Below, piece after piece: positions 57,377-64,000 of a stretch of 64,000 nucleotides of DNA; the first letter of the stretch is position 1, and each line of letters starts with the position of its first letter. The DNA is from Desemzia incerta (GTDB lineage Bacteria; Bacillota; Bacilli; Lactobacillales; Carnobacteriaceae), in the NCBI RefSeq assembly GCF_900115825.1, contig NZ_FOXW01000001.1, positions 434,001 through 498,000 on the forward strand, given 5' to 3'. A model generated the notes under the pieces. The model searched no databases, was not told the origin of the DNA, and worked only from the letters and a program-made list of their open reading frames with translations. The position numbers were made by a program, and so were the translations under genes.

Positions 57377-58159
57377 TTAGAGGGAATTGGTTGCGTTAAA
57401 GCGACTCAAGAACTCGTTTAATCGTGGTGTCTCCGGGTTATTGATCATTTGTTCAGGAGAACCTTGCTCGACGATTTTTCCGCCATCGAAGAAAGCAATT
57501 CGATCTGCTACTTCTAAGGCGAAGTCCATCTCGTGAGTAATCAAGAGCATCGCCATTTCACCTTCATCAGCAATTTCTTTGATAATCTCCAACACTTCAC
57601 CGACTAACTCAGGGTCTAATGCAGAAGTAGGTTCATCAAAAATCATTACTTTAGGTTTCATTACTAATGCTCGCGCAATTGCGACACGTTGTTTTTGTCC
57701 ACCGGAAAGTTGAGCAGGGTAGACGTCAGCTTTTTCCAGCAATCCCACTTTATCCAACATGTCCTTAGAAATTTTTTCAGCTTCTTTTTCAGGCGTTTTT
57801 TTAACCGTTACTTGAGCTTCCATGACATTTTCTAAGACCGTCATATGTGGGAATAAATGGAAATGTTGAAATACCATACCAATATTTTGACGCACTTCAC
57901 GCAAATGCTTAGAGCTGGCTTTAACTAACTTGCCGTCTTTTTCTTCATGCCATAAATACTGACCGTCAACTTGGATAGTCCCTGAAGACAAACTCTCTAA
58001 AGTCATCAATAAACGGGCAAAAGTAGTCTTACCCGAACCACTGGGACCGATCAATGCCACCTTCTCACCTGGCATAATGTCAAAATCAATTTTGTTCAAT
58101 ACTTGTAGATCCCCAAAATATTTTGATACTTGATTGTAACGTACAATTGGTTCAGTCAT
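57377..58159 (-). CDS. ehuA: Ectoine/hydroxyectoine-type ABC transporter ATP-binding protein
   Basis: A 260-residue ATPase of the polar-amino-acid (GlnQ) class. Walker A GPSGSGKTT (about residue 38), Q-loop VFQHFHLFPH, signature AQLSGGQKQRVAIARAL (about 157), Walker B VMIFDEPTSALDP (about 182) and switch His in LLITHEMD are complete. Within the amino-acid class, its binding protein points to ectoine and hydroxyectoine. Last gene of the minus-strand order SBP, permease, permease, ATPase. ATG follows AGGAGCG. The intergenic distance to the second permease is 15 bp. Confidence 0.85.
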   Translation of the reverse strand: MTEPIVRYNQVSKYFGDLQVLNKIDFDIMPGEKVALIGPSGSGKTTFARLLMTLESLSSGTIQVDGQYLWHEEKDGKLVKASSKHLREVRQNIGMVFQHFHLFPHMTVLENVMEAQVTVKKTPEKEAEKISKDMLDKVGLLEKADVYPAQLSGGQKQRVAIARALVMKPKVMIFDEPTSALDPELVGEVLEIIKEIADEGEMAMLLITHEMDFALEVADRIAFFDGGKIVEQGSPEQMINNPETPRLNEFLSRFNATNSL

Positions 58160-58174
58160 TAAATCGCTCCTTTT

Positions 58175-58834
58175 CTAAACTTGATACTTCTTATTTAATT
58201 TATTTTCTAGTTGCTTGATCAATAACGATGCGGGATAACTGAGGACGAAGAACAAAATACCAACAATCGTAATCGGTTCGACGTAACTAAAGGAATTAGC
58301 ACCTAATATTTTTGCTTGCTGCAAGATTTCTACTAAAGTGATTGCAGATAGTAGAGGGGTTTCTTTAAACATCGTAATAAAATAATTCCCGATAACTGGA
58401 ACGATCGGCGGAACAGCCTGAGGTAAAATAATACGAGTCCAAGTTTGCTTTTGCGTAAAGTTCAATGCTTTTCCAACTTCCCACTGTCCAACCGGAACAG
58501 CGTCGATTCCGCTCCGAAAAACTTCTGACAAGTACGTACTGTAATGAATTCCCAAACCCAATACACCGGCTACGAATGGAGATAATGTCAGCCCGAAAGA
58601 AGGGAAGACATAAAAAATAAAATACAGTTGAACCAATAAGGGTGTGTTACGAATAAATTTGATAACTCCATTCGTAATCGTGGCTATTGTTTTGACTTTT
58701 GTACGTGACAGCATAGCCAGCACTAATCCTAATACAAATGCGAGGATAAACCCGACAATAGTAGCTGAAATGGTGATTCGCAAAGCGGATAGAATCGTGG
58801 GAAAGATTTCAATCGCATACTGAAAATCAAACAT
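58175..58834 (-). CDS. ehuD: Ectoine/hydroxyectoine-type ABC transporter permease 2
   Basis: A 219-residue permease of the His/Glu/Gln/Arg family with five hydrophobic segments. FLGLVLAMLSRTKVKTIATITNGVIKFIRNTPLLVQLYFIFYVFP is the N-terminal family block and VPVGQWEVGKALNFTQKQTWTRIILPQAVPPIVPVIGNYFITMFKETPLLSAIT is the ATPase-contact loop. It forms the channel with the other permease, whose stop lies three bases upstream. Transcribed with ehuBCA. The ribosome site AGGGAG falls inside the end of ehuC. Confidence 0.83.
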   Translation of the reverse strand: MFDFQYAIEIFPTILSALRITISATIVGFILAFVLGLVLAMLSRTKVKTIATITNGVIKFIRNTPLLVQLYFIFYVFPSFGLTLSPFVAGVLGLGIHYSTYLSEVFRSGIDAVPVGQWEVGKALNFTQKQTWTRIILPQAVPPIVPVIGNYFITMFKETPLLSAITLVEILQQAKILGANSFSYVEPITIVGILFFVLSYPASLLIKQLENKLNKKYQV

Positions 58835-58837
58835 CGC

Positions 58838-59485
58838 TTAAAATCTCCCTTCTGTTAGTTTACGTTCTAATACATTCATTCCTTTTGTCAGCGGCCATGC
58901 CAAGACAAAATAAATGAGTAAGAGCAACGTATAGATTTTTGTCGTTTCAAGAGTAGAACCGTTTAAGACGTTCGCTTGATACGTTAAATCTGTTAAAGTA
59001 ATCAACGATACGAGAGAAGTGCTCTTGAACAATTCGATCAATTGATTTCCCAAGTTTGGGATCATTCGAATAAAAGCTTGAGGAATAATAATGCGGCGCA
59101 TCATTTGTTGTCTTGTCATATTCAAAGCTACAGAAGCTTCTCGCTGACCAACGTCAATTGCTTGTACAGCACTTCGCACTACCTCAGATGTGTAAGCTCC
59201 GAAGTTTAATCCGATAGCTAAAACAGCAGCTACCATTGCAGACATGCGCAAGCCAAACATCGGTAAAACGAAATAAATGAAAAATAACTGAACCAATAAA
59301 GAGGTCCCCCTAAATAATTCAACATAAGTGCCAGCGATAAACCATATTATTTTTGATTTTGACATCCTTGCCAACCCAGAACCGAATCCCAATACTAGAG
59401 CGAGGATTGCGGAAAAAAAAGTTAATGATACGGTTACCAGGAGCCCTTCTTTTAGTAATGATCCTAAAATTTCTAATGTACTCAT
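58838..59485 (-). CDS. ehuC: Ectoine/hydroxyectoine-type ABC transporter permease 1
   Basis: A 215-residue permease of the same family: ILGSLLKEGLLVTVSLTFFSAILALVLGFGSGLARMSKSKIIWFIAGTYVELFRGTSLLVQLFFIYFVLP and VDVGQREASVALNMTRQQMMRRIIIPQAFIRMIPNLGNQLIELFKSTSLVSLITL, with the EAA-type contact loop. Follows the binding-protein gene by 33 bp. ATG follows AGGAGC. Confidence 0.83.
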   Translation of the reverse strand: MSTLEILGSLLKEGLLVTVSLTFFSAILALVLGFGSGLARMSKSKIIWFIAGTYVELFRGTSLLVQLFFIYFVLPMFGLRMSAMVAAVLAIGLNFGAYTSEVVRSAVQAIDVGQREASVALNMTRQQMMRRIIIPQAFIRMIPNLGNQLIELFKSTSLVSLITLTDLTYQANVLNGSTLETTKIYTLLLLIYFVLAWPLTKGMNVLERKLTEGRF

Positions 59486-59518
59486 GATTTGCTCCTTTCG
59501 ATTTCATTTATAGGTTTA

Positions 59519-60400
59519 TTATTCTAAAACGTCCTCGACAGTAACGTCTCCTGGAAGTTCTTTTTCTGTAAAGCCAAATGGCTCAATAATTTCTAATAGT
59601 TCACCAGACTCTTTTAATTTTTCGAGTTCAGCGTTAAAAGCATCAATAAAAGTTTGGTCTTCAGAACGGAAAACGGTCGCTCCATAACCTTCAACGGATT
59701 CGCCGTCCACAACTGGCTGCTCAAATTCTTCTACACGTTCAATATTGTCATTGTTGGCAGTATCAAGTGTTGCTTGTAGGGAAGGACCAGTAGCAGTTAT
59801 CGCATCAACACGACCAGATAACAAGGCTGATAATGCAGAGGGCATATCGGGGACGGTAACGATTTGGTCTTCAGAAATTCCAGCCTCAATGGCGTATTGG
59901 TATTCAATCGCTCCACCTACAATGGCAATAGTGGCTTCAGAGTTTTCTCCAGTATCTTGATAACTGTGCAAATCTAACGGATTTCCCTTTTGGACAGCAA
60001 TCGCTTGACCAATTTTATACTCTGGATTTGCAAATTGGACAGATTCTTCTTCTGCTCGTTGAGGAGTAATGAACATCCCGGCAGTGACCATATCAAAACG
60101 TCCAGCCTGCAATCCTGGTACAAGTGAGGAAAACTCCGTTAAGACACCTCTCATTTCTTTAATACCTAATCGTTCTAGAATAACGCGAGCAATTTCCACT
60201 GCCTCACCAGTCAGTTCACCATCAGCTGTTTGGTAGGCGTAAGGTTTTTCATTGGCAAAACCAACAACTACATATCCTTGGTCTCGGACTTTATTCAAAG
60301 TAGTTTGCTCATCTGTCTCATTGCTGCAGCTCGCTAAAAATATAACAGCAATGAGTAAAGCAATAATGGATTTGCCAATTTTAGCAAATGCGTACTTCAT
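59519..60400 (-). CDS. ehuB: Ectoine/hydroxyectoine-type binding lipoprotein
   Basis: A 293-residue substrate-binding lipoprotein. The signal has a lipobox (LASC, Cys at about residue 25). The mature part, VVVGFANEKPYAYQTADGELTGEAVEIARVILERLGIKEMRGVLTEFSSLVPGLQAGRFDMVTAGMFITPQRA, closely resembles EhuB, where ANE-PY, TEFSSL(V/I)PGLQAGRFD and AGMFITP are diagnostic. The transporter brings in the compatible solutes ectoine or hydroxyectoine as osmoprotectants or nitrogen sources. First gene of the minus-strand unit. A terminator-like hairpin in its leader suggests attenuation. ATG follows AAAGGAGG. Assignment by family memory; a related amino-acid SBP cannot be wholly excluded. Confidence 0.8.
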   Translation of the reverse strand: MKYAFAKIGKSIIALLIAVIFLASCSNETDEQTTLNKVRDQGYVVVGFANEKPYAYQTADGELTGEAVEIARVILERLGIKEMRGVLTEFSSLVPGLQAGRFDMVTAGMFITPQRAEEESVQFANPEYKIGQAIAVQKGNPLDLHSYQDTGENSEATIAIVGGAIEYQYAIEAGISEDQIVTVPDMPSALSALLSGRVDAITATGPSLQATLDTANNDNIERVEEFEQPVVDGESVEGYGATVFRSEDQTFIDAFNAELEKLKESGELLEIIEPFGFTEKELPGDVTVEDVLE

Positions 60401-60464
60401 TTTTTTCCTCCTTTATAATAGTTAGAATGGGCCGCTTTATTTCTATCCTTTGAAAAAACTGCAA

Positions 60465-60493
60465 TAAAAAAGAGCATATGTTTACATAGGCTC
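60465..60493 (-). terminator. Terminator-like hairpin in the ehuB leader
   Basis: On the minus strand, GAGC-C-TATGT pairs with ACATA-T-GCTC around AA, followed by TTTTTTATT. It lies about 65 nt before the ehuB start and may attenuate the operon or end a short leader RNA. The gap 60401-60873 is otherwise AT-rich; I see no gene in it. Confidence 0.55.
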
Positions 60494-60873
60494 CTAAAAG
60501 AGATAGCAAATACGCTTTATCACATTAACTTTAATGAAATAAAAAGTTCAGTTAATAACCGCGTGTTGTTAACTGTGTAAATCGAGACGTATGCTTATGG
60601 AGTAAGCTGACGGATTCGGAATAAATTCTACCCCTACACAAATTGTGATTCACCCCAAAAAAGGTGGTTCCCCCATTTTCCTTTTAGGAAATTCAGCAGT
60701 TCAATCTAAGTTATTTAATTTTTTGCGCAACTTTTCTCTAAAACCCTAACATAAATAACAATAACGGGTCAAAATAAACGCATTATTGATGTTTGAGGTA
60801 AATGGAAAGCAAATATAGAGTGTTTTAGTAAATGTTTGATATAATAAATTATGATGATAAAAAGGAGCAGCTT

Positions 60874-61917
60874 ATGAAAAACAGATTATGGTATGTCGAT
60901 TTGATACGAATTGTATCTATTTTTTTAGTTATCGTAGTACATATTTCTTCCAGCAATTTTGATTGGTACCAACCTGATTCAGCCCAGTGGCAAATCATCA
61001 ATGCCTATGACTCTGTGGCCCGAATCTGTGTGCCGTTATTCGTCATGATCAGCGGAATTTTTTTTCTCGACCCGAAAAAAGAAATCGGTATTCGTAAATT
61101 ATACCGTAAAAATATTTGGCGTATCGTGAGGGTATCCCTTTTTTGGTCGTCTTTCTATGCTGTTTTTATGGCGTTTTACCCATTTAATTCATTTTCTATG
61201 GATCAAATGGACGAAACGATCAGTCGGTTTATTGAGGGACACTTTCATTTATGGTTTTTATTCCGGATCGTAGAATTATACATTATGACTCCTGTACTGC
61301 GTAAAATTTCGGAAGAGAAAAAACTCATGCAGTATATCATGTTGTACTGTTTTATATTAGGATTTATTATCCCCACGATTCGGCAATTCCCGATTGGTTC
61401 AACAGTCACAATGGCAGACGATTGGATCAATTTAGACATTACTTTTGGGTATGTGGGATACTTTTTTGCTGGAAGCTACCTTCATCGATATGGGGTGACA
61501 CCAGTAGTGAAAAAGTGGATTTATGCTCTAGGAGTAATAGGTCTATTGACAACATTTTTAGGAACAGGATTCTTATCTATAGAGGCAGGCAAACCAGTGG
61601 GGTGGTTATATGAATACTTGACGCCTAATGTGATGATTACTAGTTTAGCTGTATTTCTATGGTTTAAAGAGACCTTCAATCACCGCACATTCTCTAAAAG
61701 AGTACAAAAATGGATCAAAGAATGTTCGGATATCTCATTTGGAGTTTATTTGAGCCATGTATTAATCATCTTTTTACTGAACCAATTGAACATCACTACA
61801 CAACTTTTAAATCCGATTTTATCGGTACCATTGCTAACAGGAATAGTAGCGATACTGGGTTACATCGTTGTAAAAATGATGTCAAAAGTACCGGGATTAA
61901 AAAAATGGATTTTATAA
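60874..61917 (+). CDS. Acyltransferase 3 family membrane protein
   Basis: A 347-residue protein with about ten membrane helices. The start is the ATG after AAAGGAGC; 14 extra codons upstream are not supported. YVDLIRIVSIFLVIVVHISSSNFDWYQ (first helix with the catalytic-type His) and VARICVPLFVMISGIFFLDPKKEIGIRKLYRKNIWRI are the family signature of OatA/WecH-type O-acyltransferases, and GHFHLWFLFRIVELYIMTPVLR holds the second conserved block. The C-terminal esterase domain of OatA is absent. It would transfer acetyl groups to a surface sugar. The acceptor is not evident. Confidence 0.85.
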   Translation: MKNRLWYVDLIRIVSIFLVIVVHISSSNFDWYQPDSAQWQIINAYDSVARICVPLFVMISGIFFLDPKKEIGIRKLYRKNIWRIVRVSLFWSSFYAVFMAFYPFNSFSMDQMDETISRFIEGHFHLWFLFRIVELYIMTPVLRKISEEKKLMQYIMLYCFILGFIIPTIRQFPIGSTVTMADDWINLDITFGYVGYFFAGSYLHRYGVTPVVKKWIYALGVIGLLTTFLGTGFLSIEAGKPVGWLYEYLTPNVMITSLAVFLWFKETFNHRTFSKRVQKWIKECSDISFGVYLSHVLIIFLLNQLNITTQLLNPILSVPLLTGIVAILGYIVVKMMSKVPGLKKWIL

Positions 61918-61926
61918 CGGTTTCGG

Positions 61927-61976
61927 TTGACTATTTTTAAAAAAAGAATGATATACTAAATCGGAAAACGATTTCA
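61927..61976 (+). promoter_or_regulatory. Promoter and cre site of the aldo/keto reductase gene
   Basis: TTGACT (61927-61932), a 19-bp spacer, and TATACT (61952-61957). GGAAAACGATTTCA (61963-61976) matches the CcpA site at 13 of 14 positions and overlaps the expected transcript start, where binding would repress. Confidence 0.6.
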
Positions 61977-61998
61977 ACAATAGAATGGAGGAACAAAT

Positions 61999-62922
61999 GT
62001 GAACAAAATCAGTATAGGACAGTCAGAGTTAATGGCTTCTCAGATTTCTTTAGGAATCATGCGTATGAATGCTTTATCTGTAGAAGAAGCAAAAACGGTC
62101 ATCGAAACAGCTATCAGTGAAGGTATCGATCACTTTGACCATGCGGATATATATGGTAAAGGCGCCTCAGAAACGATATTCGGTCAAGCGTTTAAAAAGC
62201 TGGGTATTTCTCGCGATTCAGTCATTTTACAAACGAAGACAGGAATCGTGCCAGGAATCATGTATGATTTTTCAAAAGAGCACATCATCCAATCAGTAGA
62301 AGAAAGTTTGACTCGTTTACAAACGGATTATGTCGATACCTTACTGCTTCACCGACCAGATGCACTAATAGAACCAGAAGAAGTGGCAGAAGCATTTGAT
62401 GAGTTGGAAAAATCTGGAAAAGTAAGAACATTTGGAGTCAGCAACCACAATCCTTTGCAAATTGAATTGCTGAAAAAATTTGTTAATCAGCCATTGATCA
62501 TAAATCAATTACAATTGAGCTTGACTCATACGCCGATGATTGATGCCGGATTGAATGTGAACCGAACGGAAGCCGGATCTGTCTTGCATGAGGGACAATT
62601 AATCGACTACAGCCGAATAAACGATATGACGATCCAACCATGGTCTCCATTCCAATCAGGAAATGGGAAAAAAGGATTGTTCTTTGACCATCCTGATTAT
62701 CTAGAATTGAACAAAGTCGTCAATGAAATGGCAAAAGAAAAAGGAGTGGCTCGTGAAGCCATTGCGATCGCTTGGTTATTGCGTCATCCAGCGAAGATGC
62801 AGCCAATTGTTGGTACAATGAACCCAGATCGTATCAAAGCGATCACAAAAACGACTGAAATTTCTTTAAGCAGAGAAGAATGGTACAAACTTTACCTAAG
62901 CGGTGGGAAAATGCTGCCATAA
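61999..62922 (+). CDS. Aldo/keto reductase (YdhF-like)
   Basis: A 307-residue reductase of the AKR11/YdhF type. It starts at GTG after TGGAGG; the ATG two bases before is in another frame and meets a stop at once. The tetrad lies in HFDHADIYGKGASE (Asp, Tyr), ILQTKTGI (Lys) and YVDTLLLHRPD (His). VRTFGVSNHNPLQIELLKKF and QPIVGTMNPDRIKAITK complete the cofactor site. In Escherichia coli YdhF is a putative oxidoreductase. CcpA control is likely from the cre site. Monocistronic, with a terminator. Confidence 0.88.
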   Translation: MNKISIGQSELMASQISLGIMRMNALSVEEAKTVIETAISEGIDHFDHADIYGKGASETIFGQAFKKLGISRDSVILQTKTGIVPGIMYDFSKEHIIQSVEESLTRLQTDYVDTLLLHRPDALIEPEEVAEAFDELEKSGKVRTFGVSNHNPLQIELLKKFVNQPLIINQLQLSLTHTPMIDAGLNVNRTEAGSVLHEGQLIDYSRINDMTIQPWSPFQSGNGKKGLFFDHPDYLELNKVVNEMAKEKGVAREAIAIAWLLRHPAKMQPIVGTMNPDRIKAITKTTEISLSREEWYKLYLSGGKMLP

Positions 62923-62925
62923 AAT

Positions 62926-62968
62926 AAAAAATGCTCTATTCCAGTGAATCTGAAATAGAGCATTTTTT
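62926..62968. terminator. Bidirectional terminator before galE
   Basis: AAAAAATGCTCTATT pairs with AATAGAGCATTTTTT. Confidence 0.9.
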
Positions 62969-62975
62969 GTTTGAT

Positions 62976-63989
62976 TTAATCAGTGTATCCATTTGGATTG
63001 TTTTCTTGCCATTTCCAAGAGTCACGGCACATTTCCTCTAAAGTGAATTCTGCTTTCCAGTCTAATTCTTTAGCTGCTTTTGATGCATCTGCAAAGAAGC
63101 TTGCAATGTCACCAGGTCGTCTATCAACGATCTCGTAAGGTACTTTTTGACCGGTAGCTTTTTCAAAATTATTGACGACATCTAATACACTGTATCCAAC
63201 ACCCGTACCTAAGTTGTATGCTTCGATTCGTTCAGTTTCTAGAACCTTGTTTACGGCCTTTAAATGACCTTTAGCCAAGTCGACAACGTGTATATAGTCA
63301 CGCACACCTGTACCATCTGGAGTATCGTAGTCATCGCCAAACACACTTAGATGTTCGCGTTTGCCAACAGCTACTTGAGTAATATAAGGCATTAAGTTAT
63401 TCGGGATGCCGTTTGGATCTTCTCCTATGCGTCCACTTTCATGAGCACCAATAGGGTTGAAATAACGCAATAGGGCGATGCTCCAAGAATTATCAGAAAC
63501 ATAAATGTCTTGCAAAATTTGTTCGATCATTAATTTAGTCGTTCCATAAGGATTAGTTGCACTTAATGGCATATCTTCTGTGTAAGGAGCAGGATTATTC
63601 TCGCCATAAACAGTCGCAGAAGAACTGAAGACGATTTTCTTTACATTATATTGCGCCATTAATTCACACAACACTATAGTACCTGTCAGATTGTTATGGT
63701 AGTACTTCAAAGGTTCAGCAACAGATTCGCCAACTGCTTTATAGCCAGCAAAATGAATGACTGCTTCTAGGTCGTTTTCTTTAAAAACAGGTTCAAGAGC
63801 TTCTTTATCCAAGATATTTACTTCATAGAATTTAAAGCTTTTACCAGTGATTTCTTTAATGCGATTTAAAACTTCTGGTTTACTGTTTGAATAATCATCT
63901 ACGATAACGACTTCATGACCTGCATTTAATAATTCGACTACTGTATGGCTGCCGATATACCCGGCACCGCCTGTAACTAAAATTGACAT
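62976..63989 (-). CDS. galE: UDP-glucose 4-epimerase
   Basis: A 337-residue NAD-dependent epimerase that interconverts UDP-glucose and UDP-galactose for galactose use and surface polysaccharide. The start is the ATG five bases after AAGGA; an ATG two codons upstream overlaps that site. [20 protein letters not shown] is the NAD loop, FSSSATVYG holds the catalytic Ser, YGTTK (about residue 147) the Tyr-x-x-x-Lys pair, and [10 protein letters not shown] with YNLGTG are typical. The gene starts 11 bp from the window edge, so its upstream region is not visible. Confidence 0.93.
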   Translation of the reverse strand: MSILVTGGAGYIGSHTVVELLNAGHEVVIVDDYSNSKPEVLNRIKEITGKSFKFYEVNILDKEALEPVFKENDLEAVIHFAGYKAVGESVAEPLKYYHNNLTGTIVLCELMAQYNVKKIVFSSSATVYGENNPAPYTEDMPLSATNPYGTTKLMIEQILQDIYVSDNSWSIALLRYFNPIGAHESGRIGEDPNGIPNNLMPYITQVAVGKREHLSVFGDDYDTPDGTGVRDYIHVVDLAKGHLKAVNKVLETERIEAYNLGTGVGYSVLDVVNNFEKATGQKVPYEIVDRRPGDIASFFADASKAAKELDWKAEFTLEEMCRDSWKWQENNPNGYTD

Positions 63990-64000
63990 ATTCATCCTTC

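Overview
The window looks like the chromosome of a low-GC, Gram-positive lactic acid bacterium, most probably a Carnobacterium or a close relative (Carnobacteriaceae). That placement is inference from gene content and style: AT-rich DNA, strong GGAGG ribosome sites with many TTG and GTG starts, intrinsic terminators between nearly every unit, CcpA-type cre sites, a LevR-type sigma-54 activator with its PTS genes, PepS, and a SipW/TasA pair. No prophage, CRISPR array or intact insertion sequence was seen.

Layout. 1-2.8 kb (minus): glycine betaine transporter OpuA, with a 300-bp array of hairpin repeats between the permease and binding-protein genes. 2.8-3.8 kb: gene-free except for a well-formed promoter, a chain of hairpins and a terminator, i.e. 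a candidate structured RNA or leader. 3.8-9.8 kb (plus): sugar dehydrogenase lipoprotein, MFS transporter, then a polyphosphate:AMP phosphotransferase, pyruvate-kinase-like protein and DUF503 protein in a row. 10-11.8 kb (minus): PspA and a TPM-fold membrane protein. 12-20.9 kb: VOC protein, a broken and an intact SEC-C paralogue, MATE pump, MscS-like channel, a DUF1538 membrane protein with a tandem PII-like partner, and a HTH-PfkB protein with a degraded active site. 20.9-24.6 kb: SipW peptidase and two TasA-type surface proteins. 24.8-32.3 kb: a second MATE pump behind an attenuator-like leader, housekeeping enzymes and a DEAD-box helicase.

32.3-36.3 kb: a LevR-type sigma-54 activator facing a consensus -24/-12 promoter that drives PTS IIB and IIA genes but no IIC. 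47.6-56.4 kb: two beta-glucoside units, each with a IIC and a family-1 6-phospho-beta-glucosidase, with an RpiR regulator, a GntR regulator, a ROK kinase and an esterase. The two loci probably form one system, with the IIA/IIB pair serving both IIC proteins. 36.4-39.1 kb holds a LexA-box-controlled YolD-like gene, an acetyltransferase and a YeiH-type membrane protein.

39.1-40.7 kb is the most unusual part. It has a candidate RNA, a second array of the same hairpin repeats, and on the minus strand a tRNA-Arg(CCU) gene split in its anticodon loop by an ORF-less 812-nt insert with group II intron features: a 34-nt domain V, an EBS1/IBS1 match, a branch-point A and fitting ends.

40.7-47.5 kb: KAS III-like enzyme, thioredoxin-like protein, aldo/keto reductase, PepS, TetR regulator, flavodoxin and RpiR. 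56.5-64 kb: methionine aminopeptidase, an ectoine/hydroxyectoine-type ABC transporter (EhuABCD), a membrane acyltransferase, an aldo/keto reductase and GalE at the right edge. OpuA and Ehu together suggest an organism equipped for salt or cold stress.
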